Positions 18,382 through 27,625 of a stretch of DNA of 64,000 nucleotides are shown in pieces. Each line of letters starts with the position of its first letter. Position 1 is the stretch's first letter. Source of the stretch: Paenibacillus solani (GTDB lineage Bacteria > Bacillota > Bacilli > Paenibacillales > Paenibacillaceae); NCBI RefSeq assembly GCF_001277345.1, contig NZ_LIUT01000001.1:2751699-2815698 (forward strand), read 5' to 3'. Position numbers and translations under genes: made by a program. Under the pieces are notes generated by a model, which saw only the letters and a program-made list of their open reading frames with translations, searched no databases and had not been told where the DNA came from.

Positions 18382-19176
18382 TTATCCCAAAACCAGACGA
18401 TCATCGGATAGCTTGTGACCGCTGATTTGCTCAAATTCCCCGAGCAGCTGCTCTACCGTCAACGATTTCTTGCGTTCTTCGTTGACATCCAGAATGATGC
18501 GTCCCTTATCCATCATAATCAAGCGGTTGCCTAGACGGATTGCCTGTTCCATATTGTGCGTGACCATGAGCGTTGTCAGCTTCATATCCCGTACGATTTC
18601 ATCGGTGATACGAGTGATCAAATCAGCACGGGCAGGATCCAGGGCAGCCGTATGCTCATCCAATAGCAGGATTTGCGGCTGTGTAAAGGTAGCCATCAAC
18701 AAGCTTAACGCTTGACGCTCTCCGCCAGAGAGCATCCCAACTTTTGCCCGCAATCGACTCTCAAGTCCAATGCCGAGCCGCTCTAAATGCTTGCGAAAGG
18801 TAGCACGCTTGGCGGCTGTAACGCCAATGCTGAATCCACGGGACTGGCCGCGGCGGTATGCCATTGCCAGATTCTCCTCAATGGTCATATGCGGTGCCGT
18901 GCCCGCCATCGGATCCTGGAATACCCGTCCGATCCAGCGGCTGCGTTTGAACTCAGGCAAATGTCCGATGGACGTACCATCAATGCGCACTTCTCCGGCA
19001 TCCGGCTTCATCACGCCCGAAATAATATTCATCAGTGTGGATTTACCTGCACCGTTACTACCAATAACCGTTACGAAATCCCCCGGCTTTAAATGAAGAT
19101 TAACATCCATTAGGGCGATCTTCTCATCCACCGTTCCCGGATTAAACAGCTTGGACACATGATTCATCTCCAGCAT
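18382..19176 (-). CDS. ABC transporter ATP-binding protein
   Basis: ATPase of 264 residues with Walker A GSNGAGKST, signature LSGGERQAL, Walker B ILLLDEHTAAL and a switch His in MVTHNM. It powers uptake through the upstream-encoded permease and lipoprotein. The D-loop reads DEHTAALDP, as in the TrpX-type (COG1101) family. The ATG overlaps the permease stop (TAATG), with GGGAGG upstream. A longer reading into the permease gene has no support. Last gene of the operon, with a terminator about 75 nt downstream. Confidence 0.92.
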   Translation of the reverse strand: MLEMNHVSKLFNPGTVDEKIALMDVNLHLKPGDFVTVIGSNGAGKSTLMNIISGVMKPDAGEVRIDGTSIGHLPEFKRSRWIGRVFQDPMAGTAPHMTIEENLAMAYRRGQSRGFSIGVTAAKRATFRKHLERLGIGLESRLRAKVGMLSGGERQALSLLMATFTQPQILLLDEHTAALDPARADLITRITDEIVRDMKLTTLMVTHNMEQAIRLGNRLIMMDKGRIILDVNEERKKSLTVEQLLGEFEQISGHKLSDDRLVLG

Positions 19177-20096
19177 TAGAGAGCACCTCCCTTGGTCTTC
19201 CCTTGTGTAGCCAGCAGCTCTGTGGAGCGTTTTCGTGCCTGTGAACGCTGTTTCATCGCTCGGTTGATGGTTGGAACCACCAGGGCGATAATGACGATAA
19301 CTGCCGTGATTAATTTCAAATCCGAAGCTTCCAGCCATGGAATTTCGTAAGCAGCAGCTACAACGATCCGGTAGATGACTGAACCACAGATAACAGCCAG
19401 CGTCGTCCGGAAGACCGAGCCGGTTCCGAGCACAGCTTCGCCGATAATAACCGATGCCAGACCAATCACAATCATACCGATACCTGAGCTTATGTCGGCA
19501 AAGCTGGATTGCTGGGCGACCACAGACCCGGATAAAGCAACTAATCCATTAGAGATGCTGAGGCCTAGAATCGTTGTAGTGTCGGTATTGGCACCAAAGC
19601 TGCGAATCATCCGCTTGTTATCACCAGTTGCTCGGAGCGCGAGACCAAGATCGGTGCGGAAGAATGCATCCAGCAGCAGCTTTCCGATAATTACGATCAC
19701 GAGCATGATATATATTGGATCAATCGAACCGAAGATAATTTTTTCCTGACTGAGTGAAATATTAGGTTTGCCCATGATTCTCATATTAATGGACCACAGG
19801 GCGATCATCATAATAATACCGGACAGCAGGCCGTTAATTTTGCCTTTCGTATGAAGTAAACCTGTACATACTCCCGCAAGCATGCCTCCGCCGAATGAAG
19901 CCAGCGTTGCAAGCCATGGGTTCACTCCGCTCGTTATCAGAACGGCTGAGATTGCTGCGCCTGTTGTAAAACTTCCATCCACCGTGAGATCCGGGAAATC
20001 CAGGATACGAAACGTTATATACACGCCAAGTGCCATCAGCGCATACAATAGGCCCAGTTCAATCGGACCATCCAACCTCATTATGAAATCCAGCAT
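19176..20096 (-). CDS. ABC transporter permease (TrpX-type, BPD_transp_2 fold)
   Basis: Permease of 306 residues with about eight to nine membrane helices. It resembles the COG4120 group related to ribose/branched-chain amino acid permeases: YITFRILDFPDLTVDGSFTTGAAISA near the N-terminus and ALRATGDNKRMIRSFG in the cytoplasmic loop that contacts the ATPase. It forms the channel of the importer. The start at 20096 has AAGGAGGG. It overlaps the ATPase gene by 1 nt. Confidence 0.88.
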   Translation of the reverse strand: MLDFIMRLDGPIELGLLYALMALGVYITFRILDFPDLTVDGSFTTGAAISAVLITSGVNPWLATLASFGGGMLAGVCTGLLHTKGKINGLLSGIIMMIALWSINMRIMGKPNISLSQEKIIFGSIDPIYIMLVIVIIGKLLLDAFFRTDLGLALRATGDNKRMIRSFGANTDTTTILGLSISNGLVALSGSVVAQQSSFADISSGIGMIVIGLASVIIGEAVLGTGSVFRTTLAVICGSVIYRIVVAAAYEIPWLEASDLKLITAVIVIIALVVPTINRAMKQRSQARKRSTELLATQGKTKGGAL

Positions 20097-20155
20097 GTCA
20101 TGACCCTCCTTATAGAATTAAGCAAGGCGCGGGCAGTCATGTCCGCGCCTTACAG

Positions 20156-21193
20156 TTACTCGATGATGTTGTTGTCCGGGTCTTTGACTTCCTGTTTCAT
20201 GGCGTCCGTTACTTCAATACCATAGTCAGCCGCAACCTTCGCATTCAATATCAAGTCAAGCTTATCCGGCTTTGTAACCTCCATATCAGCCGGGTTCTTA
20301 CCATCCTTCAGGATCTCTACCGCCATTTGACCAACCTGGTAGCCATGGTCATAGTATTTAAATCCGACGGTGGCAAATGCCCCTTTCTCCACTGTATCGC
20401 GGTCACTGGAGAAGAACGGAATTTTATTCTTTTGTGCTGTCTGGATAATGGTATCAACGCCGCTGACCACAACGTTATCCAACGTTATGTAATAAGCATC
20501 TACCTTTCCGACTAGTGATTCAGCTGCTTGTTTAATCTCGGAAGTATTGGTAACAGAAGCCTTAACCAGCTCAATTCCATGCTCAGCTAGCGCCTCTTCA
20601 GCTGTCTTCGCCATGACAACCGCATTTGCTTCCCCTTCATTAATTACAAGACCAACCTTCTTCACATTCGGAAATTGGGTACTGATAAAGTCCATCAACT
20701 GTTTGGCTGCTTCAGGATTCGTATCCGATGCTCCTGTCACGTTGCCGCCCGGCTTCTGCAGGTCGGTCACCAGCTTCGCATCAAGCGGGTCCGTAACCGC
20801 CGCGAACAAGACAGGCTTCTCCTTCACGTTATCTGCAACAGCCTGTGCGGATGGGGTTGCAATCGCTATCACCAGATCCGATTTTGTATCCTTTAACTTC
20901 TGTCCAATCGACAGGTTGTTTGCCTGGTCACCTTGGGCATTGTTGTAATCGATCTTCAGCGTTCCGTCGGCCTCTGAGATACCGCCGTCTTTCAGTGCTG
21001 CCAGGATGCCTTCCCGTGTTGCGTCCAGGGATGGATGCTCTACGATTTGTGAAATAGCAATGCTATACGTTTTCTTCTCGGCATCGCCACCGCTGCCGGT
21101 CTTAGTCGCATCGCCTCCAGGCTTGTCTCCGCAACCGACTGCTGTCACGAGCAGTGCGGAGAGCGTCAGTGATAACCACATTTTTCTCTTCAT
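20156..21193 (-). CDS. ABC transporter substrate-binding lipoprotein (TrpX-like)
   Basis: Lipoprotein of 345 residues with a lipobox at VTAVGCG (Cys about 21) and a glycine-rich linker. A two-lobe periplasmic-binding fold of the COG2984 (ABC_sub_bind) type follows: YSIAISQIVEHPSLDATREGI, VLFAAVTDPLDAKLV, FFSSDRDTV. Relatives were proposed to bind tryptophan or other aromatic or nucleobase-like ligands, but this is unproven. ATG at 21193 has GAGGGG upstream; a TTG directly before it is less likely. First gene of the operon, behind a leader containing a terminator-like hairpin. Confidence 0.88.
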   Translation of the reverse strand: MKRKMWLSLTLSALLVTAVGCGDKPGGDATKTGSGGDAEKKTYSIAISQIVEHPSLDATREGILAALKDGGISEADGTLKIDYNNAQGDQANNLSIGQKLKDTKSDLVIAIATPSAQAVADNVKEKPVLFAAVTDPLDAKLVTDLQKPGGNVTGASDTNPEAAKQLMDFISTQFPNVKKVGLVINEGEANAVVMAKTAEEALAEHGIELVKASVTNTSEIKQAAESLVGKVDAYYITLDNVVVSGVDTIIQTAQKNKIPFFSSDRDTVEKGAFATVGFKYYDHGYQVGQMAVEILKDGKNPADMEVTKPDKLDLILNAKVAADYGIEVTDAMKQEVKDPDNNIIE

Positions 21194-21284
21194 CAATGTT
21201 ACCCCTCTCTTTGTTAACCAAATTCATAACTTTCTACATAAAGCGACAACGCTTCCCCGCTTTCATAGACGAAAGCATTAAAGT

Positions 21285-21313
21285 AAAAAAATAGGTTGTT
21301 CCTATTGAACAAC
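21285..21313 (-). promoter_or_regulatory. terminator-like hairpin in the ABC operon leader
   Basis: GTTGTTC / GAACAAC (7 bp, 5-nt loop) followed on the minus strand by CTATTTTTTT, inside the leader about 95 nt before the lipoprotein start. A second stem, GCTTTC/GAAAGC at 21259-21276, follows. This fits an attenuator or an intrinsic terminator. Confidence 0.5.
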
Positions 21314-21329
21314 GGTCTATTATGAACAT

Positions 21330-21357
21330 TTTATATGTACCCAATTGTATTCGTCAA
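21330..21357 (-). promoter_or_regulatory. promoter of the ABC importer operon
   Basis: TTGACG, 16-nt spacer, TATAAA on the minus strand. Confidence 0.55.
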
Positions 21358-21611
21358 TCAAGATTTTATAGAGAAAGTGCTTCTTATAAAGAACTTCCCC
21401 TTTTTGACAGATGTCTTCTCAAAAATCGACGTTTAATATAGAAGATAAAGTTAATTAGCCATAAAATAGATATTTCCTCAGCCTGGTAATTAGATCCATA
21501 TTTACTTACTAGAGATGTCCCTGAGGTCTTAACTCGCCCGAAATACTTCTCTTTGTTAACATTCATCCACACCAAGTGTTAAAAATGTCATAGCAACTTC
21601 GCTTGTGAAAT

Positions 21612-21640
21612 TTGACACAGGTTATGTCGATGAGTATAAT
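21612..21640 (+). promoter_or_regulatory. perfect sigma-A consensus promoter
   Basis: TTGACA, 17-nt spacer, TATAAT, ending 66 nt before the DUF3533 ATG. Such a perfect promoter usually implies tight repression, and a palindrome lies immediately downstream. Confidence 0.88.
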
Positions 21641-21651
21641 TTATCATTACT

Positions 21652-21667
21652 TACTCAAATTTGAGTA
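21652..21667. promoter_or_regulatory. 16-bp palindromic operator, probably for the PadR regulator
   Basis: TACTCAAATTTGAGTA is a perfect palindrome located at about +5 to +20 of the transcript. The PadR-family gene two positions downstream is the obvious candidate to bind it. Confidence 0.65.
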
Positions 21668-21706
21668 CTTAAATATAAATACTATATACAGAGGAGTACA
21701 CAAGAA

Positions 21707-22867
21707 ATGAAGAACTTTCTTACTTTATTGAAGAATGGATCTGTCATTGGCGGCATCGTCATGATTATTTTTTATCAGATCGCATTCATCGCTATTTTCA
21801 TGTCTGGCTATTCCGCCATCCCGAGAAATATGGACGAGCTGTCCATTGCCATTGTGAATGAGGATGCTAAAGCCGGTGAGCAAATTGCCAAGCAGCTTCA
21901 GGAACAACTGCCATTTAAAATGGTAACGAATCTTCCACTGGATCAGGCCAAGGAAGAATTGAATAACCGTGATATTCATATGATTCTGCATATTCCGGCA
22001 GACTTTGGTGAAAAGCTATCAAAGCAGGGTGAGCATCCCCAATTGGATTTTATGATTAACCAGTCTAATCCGGCGATGGTAACCAGCACAATGGATCAGA
22101 TTTCTACACAAATTACAAATAGCCTGAATCAGCAGTTTGCTGTTCAGGGTGCTGAAGGAATTATGCTGAAGCTGAATATGCCGGCGGATCAAGCTAAGGC
22201 ACTTGCAGCTGATATCCCTTCCAAAGTAACGCCAAATGTCGTTTATTCTAACCCTGTACCTGCGGGAATGCATAATCAGATGGCCCCCTTCTTCCTGACG
22301 ATGGTTTCCTATGTAGGTGCCATGATCTTCTCCATGATGATTGTCGGAGGAATGAACACGGTCAAAGGAAAAATGGGACTATGGCCCGCTTTCTGGTCCG
22401 CACAGGGTGTGAATGCCCTTGTCTCCTTGCTGGCACCGCTTATTGGGCTCACGATTTACTTCCTGGTGCAAGGTGGATATGGAACCGAGACCTTCGTGAA
22501 GATGTGGCTGCTCCACTCGCTGGAACTGTTCGCTGCTATTGAGTTCATGTCGATCTTTAGTATTCTGTTAAAAGATAAAGCGATCTTTGCTAATCTCACT
22601 TTAATGCTCATTCAGACCATCTCGAGTGGTGCCGTGCTTACTTACGGTATGATGGACGGATTCTTTAAGTTCTTTAGTCATATTTCTATTATGTTTTATA
22701 CCGTTCAAACCGAGTTCAGCATCCTCTTTGGCGGTGGCAAAATCGGCGAACATCTCACAGGATTGATTATTATGGCCGTTGTCTCTACCGTTCTTGTCGC
22801 ATTATCCTTTAAATTCATGTCACCTGAGGCAGATAAACAAAAATCAGCAATTTCTACTGCATCTTAA
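21707..22867 (+). CDS. YhgE/Pip-like membrane protein (ABC-2/DUF3533 type)
   Basis: Protein of 386 residues: one N-terminal membrane helix (about 12-35), a large extracytoplasmic domain (about 40-190; IAIVNEDAKAGEQIAKQL), then five to six membrane helices (about 195-375). This is the layout of the ABC-2 permease-like YhgE/DUF3533 family, which includes phage-infection proteins and drug/lipid efflux factors. No ATPase is adjacent. ATG has GAGGAG upstream. It is followed by a PadR regulator, the usual pairing of an efflux-like protein with its repressor. Confidence 0.8.
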   Translation: MKNFLTLLKNGSVIGGIVMIIFYQIAFIAIFMSGYSAIPRNMDELSIAIVNEDAKAGEQIAKQLQEQLPFKMVTNLPLDQAKEELNNRDIHMILHIPADFGEKLSKQGEHPQLDFMINQSNPAMVTSTMDQISTQITNSLNQQFAVQGAEGIMLKLNMPADQAKALAADIPSKVTPNVVYSNPVPAGMHNQMAPFFLTMVSYVGAMIFSMMIVGGMNTVKGKMGLWPAFWSAQGVNALVSLLAPLIGLTIYFLVQGGYGTETFVKMWLLHSLELFAAIEFMSIFSILLKDKAIFANLTLMLIQTISSGAVLTYGMMDGFFKFFSHISIMFYTVQTEFSILFGGGKIGEHLTGLIIMAVVSTVLVALSFKFMSPEADKQKSAISTAS

Positions 22868-22897
22868 AGCATTTTAAGTTAAAATAAATGTATATTC

Positions 22898-22940
22898 TAA
22901 AGAGCCTGCTGCTTCCTTCAGGGAAGTGGCTGGCTCTTCG
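22898..22940 (+). promoter_or_regulatory. hairpin between DUF3533 and padR genes
   Basis: AGAGCC...GGCTCT encloses CTTCC/GGAAG. There is no U-run, so it may moderate read-through into or translation of padR rather than terminate. Confidence 0.35.
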
Positions 22941-22968
22941 TATGTTGCGAAAAGGGAGGACTTTGCCG

Positions 22969-23505
22969 ATGTCGCTTCGCGTATTTATTTTGGGGAATCT
23001 GTGCGAGGGAAACCATCATCCTTACGATATCAAAAAAATGCTGAAAAGCGATAACCTGGAGGATGTCCAAAAAATAAACGACGGACGTTTATATTACAAC
23101 TTTGAAGTGCTGTTGAAACAAGGATTTATCGAGAAGATAGAGGTTACACGAGAAGAGAACCGGCCTGAGAAAACAACCTATGGCATAACGGATGCGGGAC
23201 GAAAAGTGCTGGAGGAGGAAATTTACGCCGCCTTCAAGAACTTTAAAGATGTAAAGTCCCTCTATTCTTCCACCGTATTTCTCAAACATGCTGATCCAGT
23301 CAAACTGGCCTTTCTGATCGAGGAGGCTATCGAAAAACTTCAAGCGGCAAAGAAGAGAATTGTCGAGGATTGGAATCCGCTGAAGCACAGGACGCCTCTT
23401 AATGTTCATTTGATTCAGGAGCATTCCTTAAGCTATATGGAGCTTGAAATCTCTTGGCTGAAAAAGCTGCTGGCATACGTACGGGGAGAGCTGACGGAAC
23501 TATAG
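22969..23505 (+). CDS. PadR family transcriptional regulator (PadR-s2 type)
   Basis: Regulator of 178 residues. The N-terminal winged helix (about 1-85) contains LRVFILGNLCEGNHHPYDIKKML and YYNFEVLLKQGFIEK. The C-terminal helical Vir_act_alpha_C-like dimerisation domain is at about 95-178. ATG at 22969 has GGGAGGA 8 nt upstream; a longer frame starting at 22888 lacks a ribosome site. It likely represses its own operon through the 16-bp palindrome at 21652. Confidence 0.88.
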   Translation: MSLRVFILGNLCEGNHHPYDIKKMLKSDNLEDVQKINDGRLYYNFEVLLKQGFIEKIEVTREENRPEKTTYGITDAGRKVLEEEIYAAFKNFKDVKSLYSSTVFLKHADPVKLAFLIEEAIEKLQAAKKRIVEDWNPLKHRTPLNVHLIQEHSLSYMELEISWLKKLLAYVRGELTEL

Positions 23506-23732
23506 CCCCACTTTACAAAAGACCCAGTCTACATACCCATCCTTCGAATCTTGTAATGATGAGACTCGGAGGATTGTTTATTTCATAAGCAGTCCTTAAT
23601 ATGAACTACTCCGGGATTCTCAATTGATGGCAAACTTTCTATACATTTAAGTTGACTATGTGGATTGAATTCAATACAATTCTATAAGGTATGGAAGTGG
23701 CTGAATATAAGAAAAGAACAGGTGATGAAATC

Positions 23733-24638
23733 ATGTCAGAACAACAGATGTATCAGATTCTTCTCTATTATAAATTTGTTCAAATCCCGGACCCCGAAAT
23801 GTTCAAGGACGAACATCTTCAATACTGCAAAGACCTGGGCCTCAAAGGACGTATCCTTGTTGCCTCTGAAGGCATTAATGGTACTGTATCCGGTACGATT
23901 GAACAAACGGAACAATATATGCGGGATATGCACGCCAACCCGCTGTTCGCGGATATGGTGTTTAAGATTGATCCATCCGAAGAACATGCATTCAAGAAAA
24001 TGTTCGTCCGTCACCGCGAAGAGCTCGTTACTTTCCGCGTGGAGGATGAACTTGATCCCAATGTGATCAGCGGAACCCGCTTATCCCCTCAGGAATTCTA
24101 TGAGACCCTGCAGCGTGACGATGTGATCGTTATCGATGGACGAAACGATTATGAATACGATATCGGACATTTCCGCAATGCGATACGCCCAGAGGTACAA
24201 TCCTTCCGGGAGTTTCCGGAATGGATTCGCGAGAACCTAAGCGAGCACAAGGACAAAACGATCCTGACTTACTGCACAGGGGGCATTCGCTGCGAGAAAC
24301 TGACCGGCTTTATGCTGAAGGAAGGTTTCAAAGATGTTGCCCAGCTTGAGGGCGGGATTGTCACCTACGGAAAAGATCCTGAAGTGCAAGGCCGTCTGTT
24401 CGATGGAAAATGTTATGTTTTCGATGAGCGTATTTCGGTGCCCATCAATCAGACGGACGAGGATGTTATCGTGGGTAAATGCCATCACTGCGGCAAGCCG
24501 GAAGACCGGTATATCAACTGCGATAACGACGCTTGCCACCTGCAGCATGTATGCTGTGAAGAGTGTGAGGAGCTTCACCATGGTTGCTGCTCCGCGGAGT
24601 GCGAAGAGATTGTCGCTGCCAGCCACAACGCTTCCTAA
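23733..24638 (+). CDS. trhO: tRNA uridine(34) hydroxylase / rhodanese-related sulfurtransferase
   Basis: Protein of 301 residues of the TrhO (YceA/YbfQ) family, which makes 5-hydroxyuridine at the tRNA wobble position. An N-terminal acylphosphatase-like domain (about 5-95: [26 protein letters not shown]) precedes a rhodanese domain (about 115-215). The catalytic Cys is in [12 protein letters not shown]. The Cys-rich C-terminal tail (CHHC, CCEEC, GCCSAEC) is typical of the Firmicute form and may bind zinc. ATG at 23733 has AGGTGATG; longer frames upstream lack a site. A strong terminator follows. Confidence 0.9.
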   Translation: MSEQQMYQILLYYKFVQIPDPEMFKDEHLQYCKDLGLKGRILVASEGINGTVSGTIEQTEQYMRDMHANPLFADMVFKIDPSEEHAFKKMFVRHREELVTFRVEDELDPNVISGTRLSPQEFYETLQRDDVIVIDGRNDYEYDIGHFRNAIRPEVQSFREFPEWIRENLSEHKDKTILTYCTGGIRCEKLTGFMLKEGFKDVAQLEGGIVTYGKDPEVQGRLFDGKCYVFDERISVPINQTDEDVIVGKCHHCGKPEDRYINCDNDACHLQHVCCEECEELHHGCCSAECEEIVAASHNAS

Positions 24639-24669
24639 GAGCTACATCTATTTCTTCTTTGAACAAACG

Positions 24670-24709
24670 AAAGGGCAAGATGCGAACCAGTCGCATCTTG
24701 CCCTTTTTT
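24670..24709 (+). terminator. terminator after trhO
   Basis: AAAGGGCAAGATGCG pairs with CGCATCTTGCCCTTT and runs into six T. The A-rich opposite side may also serve the convergent DUF1450 gene. Confidence 0.9.
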
Positions 24710-24737
24710 ATATAGTAGGATGACGTCTCAAGACGCA

Positions 24738-24992
24738 TTAATCATCTTGGAAAACAGACAACTCTTCCTCAATGGCCACTTTGATCTTCTCAACGCATTC
24801 CTCCGTCGTTGCCGCGAATACACGTTTGCCATTTACCAATGCATAGGGCCGAAGCTTGCAAAGCCCGCAAAGATTCATGCAATCCGCCCGCAGGACAGCG
24901 ATTTCGGGATATAATTCCTCAAGATGCTCAAGTTCCAAAGCACTCATCAAGTTGCTGTCGCATATTTCCACAACAACAATCCCCATCCCCAT
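24738..24992 (-). CDS. DUF1450 (YuzB-like) protein
   Basis: Small protein of about 84 residues: MGIVVVEICDSN start, LELEHLEELYPEIAVLRADCMNLCGLC with a C-x3-C-x2-C group, then PYALVNGKRVFAAT. This matches DUF1450/YuzB, thought to be a small iron-sulfur or thioredoxin-like protein; function unknown. Start is ATG at 24992 or 24986; GGTGA precedes the first. Single-gene unit. Confidence 0.8.
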   Translation of the reverse strand: MGMGIVVVEICDSNLMSALELEHLEELYPEIAVLRADCMNLCGLCKLRPYALVNGKRVFAATTEECVEKIKVAIEEELSVFQDD

Positions 24993-25081
24993 CTCAATCA
25001 CCACAATTCTATTTGACAATTCGTTCATTCATTATGATGAAAACGACCGATTTTGTCAAATAATCGATCCATTGAGTGAAA

Positions 25082-25873
25082 TTAATGTATGAGGGATTCT
25101 GCCCCATCGATATAAATTTCAGTGCCGGTAATATGGGAAGCATCATCCGATGCTAGAAAAGACACCAGCTGGGCTACCTGTGCTGGTTGTCCCGGACCAT
25201 CCGCCAAAGGCTGGTCGCCTTCCGGATACTCAATCGGAATGGTCACCTCTTCAAGCTCCGGTTTCGCAATGGTGCTTTCATCAATGTTGGTCGCAATGGC
25301 ACCCGGACAGATCGCATTTACTCGAATTTTATATCGCGCCAGCTCCAAGGCAGCCATCTTCATAAAAGCAACCTGGCCAGCCTTCGTGGTGCTGTACGCG
25401 GAGAATCCAAATCCGGTAAACACGCGGTTACCATTAATGGAGCTGGTTATGATAATGCTGCCGCCTTTATCTTTCAAATAAGGAATCGCGTATTTGATTG
25501 TTGCAAACGTTCCTCTTAGATTCGTATTGATGGTAGCATCCCACTCATCCAGTTCCATAATCTCTATCGGAGCCTTGGTCCCATTGATCCCTGCGTTGGC
25601 AAACACGATATCAATCTTGCCCCACTGCTCGGCTGCTTGACGAAAGCAATCCTTCAGCGACTCTGCTTTGGAGATATCACAGTTGCCCGTTAGTGCTTCA
25701 CCTCCGCCTTCTTCAATGGTTCGTTTAACTTCTTCCACACGTTCATGATCAATATCGATCAACAGCAGCTTAGCGCCCTGTTCCGCCATAAGAAGGGCTG
25801 CGGCCCGGCCGATTCCGGAACCAGCTCCGGTAACGATGGCTACTTTTCCATCCAAACGTTGATTTGTTGACAT
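25082..25873 (-). CDS. short-chain dehydrogenase/reductase (SDR), paralogue 1
   Basis: Classical SDR of 263 residues. Cofactor site [10 protein letters not shown]; the acidic D-I-D-H-E after strand 2 suggests NAD(H). NAG motif in FANAGING; catalytic Ser in ITSSINGNR; Tyr-x3-Lys in SAYSTTKAG. Substrate unknown. ATG at 25873 has GGGAGG 8 nt upstream. A close paralogue of the same length and motifs is encoded at 56102. Confidence 0.9.
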   Translation of the reverse strand: MSTNQRLDGKVAIVTGAGSGIGRAAALLMAEQGAKLLLIDIDHERVEEVKRTIEEGGGEALTGNCDISKAESLKDCFRQAAEQWGKIDIVFANAGINGTKAPIEIMELDEWDATINTNLRGTFATIKYAIPYLKDKGGSIIITSSINGNRVFTGFGFSAYSTTKAGQVAFMKMAALELARYKIRVNAICPGAIATNIDESTIAKPELEEVTIPIEYPEGDQPLADGPGQPAQVAQLVSFLASDDASHITGTEIYIDGAESLIH

Positions 25874-26031
25874 TGCCACAACCTCCCTGTCTTAATTAAT
25901 CATGATTATACATACCCTTACGAGCCCTTCTCTGAATCGTATTGGAACCAAACTGCCTAAACTCCTATCAAGACATGGAAGCAGCCTTCAACTCATCCCC
26001 CTGCCATATTTGAACTTGCATAAACTAAAAA

Positions 26032-26084
26032 AATCGTTCCCCACTACATGGCAACCAAATTGCCAAGCAGCTGTGGGAACGATT
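26032..26084 (-). terminator. terminator after lactonase gene
   Basis: AATCGTTCCC / GGGAACGATT stem with an inner TGGCAA/TTGCCA pairing and a run of U on the minus strand. Confidence 0.85.
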
Positions 26085-26125
26085 CTCGTATTTAAAATAG
26101 GTAGTTATAAGGTTATCACCCAGGA

Positions 26126-27217
26126 CTAAACTTGAAATACCGCTGGCTTTACACATACTGGCTTGGATTGAGTGACCGTATATCCTGTGAAGGTCAGCTT
26201 GCCGTCTTCCGGACTCACGCTAAATAGTACAAGGTTATTCCCGTCTCTGTTAGCAACGACCATGAATTTGCCGCCTAGCATCAATGTAAAATGACGCGGA
26301 TGGCCACCTTCTGTTGAGATATACTGAATGGGGCTTAAGCAGCCGGTATCTTCATTCACGGAGAATACGACGATGCTATCGTGACCGCGGTTAGAACCGT
26401 ATACCGTTTTACCATCTTCCGAAACGGCAATTTCAGCACAATAACTCTCTCCTTCAAAATCAGACGGTAATGTCGATACCGTCTCCACTACCTCCAAACG
26501 ACCTTCATCCTGGATATAACGAAGCACGGTTACACTGGAATTTAGCTCATTGATGACATAAGCGTAAGCTCCGCTGGGATGAAACGCCAAGTGGCGCGGT
26601 CCTGCACCCGATTCAAGCTGTGTAAAGCCTTGAAAGTTTAACTTTTGGGTCGTTTCATCTACCGTGTAAGCAAGAATCTTGTCCAGACCTAAATCTTGTA
26701 CGAATACATACTTTCCATCCGGACTATAGAATGCTGAATGCGCTCTGGACTGCTGATCTTCCCCAACAGGTACAAGATCGGCATGTTTCTTCTCATCCAG
26801 CAATTCACCGGCTTGTCCGTCCTTAACGATCGGATGAAGACCTACCAAACCTCCATGATAACTCGAAACGATCAAGTGCTTACTCGCCTCATCACGTTGG
26901 ATATGGCAAGTAGAACTGCTTACGCTGCGAATACGGCTCTGTTCGGTTAGCTTGCCAGCGACAGGGTCAATGCCAAAGCTGATGATCTCGCCTGTCTTAC
27001 CACCTTGCTCCGATATTTCGCCAATGGCGTATAAACGCTGGGATTTCGGATCCACGTTTAGAAACGTCGGATTCTTAATGCCAGACACTTGATCAAGCAA
27101 TTTCATTTCGCCGCTGTTCTCGTTAAATTCATACACGCATACACCGCTTTCGTCACGTTCTGCATAGGCGCCTGTAAACAGCAATGTACGCTTGGAAGGA
27201 TTCGTCATAATGCTCAT
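26126..27217 (-). CDS. lactonase, seven-bladed beta-propeller (6-phosphogluconolactonase-like)
   Basis: Protein of about 363 residues of the COG2706 lactonase family: repeated propeller strands such as SAFYSPDGKYVFVQDLG, GPRHLAFHPSGAYAYVINE and GGHPRHFTLMLGGKFMVVAN. B. subtilis YkgB-type members hydrolyse 6-phosphogluconolactone in the pentose phosphate route. The activity here is inferred. The start is ambiguous: ATG at 27217 or 27208, with AGGAG immediately before the first. Confidence 0.85.
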   Translation of the reverse strand: MSIMTNPSKRTLLFTGAYAERDESGVCVYEFNENSGEMKLLDQVSGIKNPTFLNVDPKSQRLYAIGEISEQGGKTGEIISFGIDPVAGKLTEQSRIRSVSSSTCHIQRDEASKHLIVSSYHGGLVGLHPIVKDGQAGELLDEKKHADLVPVGEDQQSRAHSAFYSPDGKYVFVQDLGLDKILAYTVDETTQKLNFQGFTQLESGAGPRHLAFHPSGAYAYVINELNSSVTVLRYIQDEGRLEVVETVSTLPSDFEGESYCAEIAVSEDGKTVYGSNRGHDSIVVFSVNEDTGCLSPIQYISTEGGHPRHFTLMLGGKFMVVANRDGNNLVLFSVSPEDGKLTFTGYTVTQSKPVCVKPAVFQV

Positions 27218-27385
27218 ATTCTCCTCTCGTAGATCCATAATGCAATGATATATGTAAGATGGTTACCACCAGTTCCATGTTAACTTTAACCTTCATGAAA
27301 ATCAAATGACTTAAGGGATGGTGCCTGTTTTTCTTTTGTCTTATCGGGTATGTATTCTATATACTCAATTGAAGGAGGTATTCCC

Positions 27386-27550
27386 ATGACACAACCCAGT
27401 GGCGATGAAGTACGCAATCACCAGAATTCGGAGAACAACTCAGAGGAACAACAAGACAAGGTGAATAAACATCAGGATGTGGAGCCTCAGGCCGAGAATT
27501 GGAATCCTCGGGATCTTCCAGATCCAAACGATAAACAATCCAAATCATAA
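27386..27550 (+). CDS. small hydrophilic protein, 54 aa
   Basis: Short gene with a near-perfect AAGGAGGT 7 nt before its ATG and a terminator directly after, so it is very likely real. The product is highly charged and rich in Asn, Gln, Glu and Pro, without hydrophobic segments, and probably unstructured. I do not recognise a family. Such small acidic proteins are common in spore-formers. Convergent with odhB. Confidence 0.7.
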   Translation: MTQPSGDEVRNHQNSENNSEEQQDKVNKHQDVEPQAENWNPRDLPDPNDKQSKS

Positions 27551-27566
27551 TTTCAGGTATATGAAA

Positions 27567-27598
27567 GAAGGCCGCATGGTTATAACCATGCGGCCTTC
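27567..27598. terminator. bidirectional terminator
   Basis: GAAGGCCGCATGGTT / AACCATGCGGCCTTC, a nearly perfect stem with short T tracts either side, serving the small protein gene and odhB. Confidence 0.85.
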
Positions 27599-27625
27599 TT
27601 ATTTAAACATATCTCTGCGCTGAAA

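Larger units (their letters stand above)
21194..21706. other. intergenic region between divergent ABC operon and DUF3533 gene
   Basis: About 510 nt. It holds the ABC operon promoter and leader hairpins on the left, and the consensus promoter plus 16-bp palindrome of the DUF3533-PadR unit on the right. The AT-rich middle part has a weak 63-codon minus-strand frame (21384-21575) that I do not accept as a gene. Confidence 0.6.

Noticed and set aside
21326..21350. TATGTACCCAATT as a possible Rtp Ter site
   Set aside because: Only one half resembles Ter, and it coincides with the promoter of the ABC operon.
21384..21575. 63-codon minus-strand frame in the ABC/DUF3533 intergenic region
   Set aside because: Weak start region, no recognisable motif, and it lies in AT-rich regulatory DNA.
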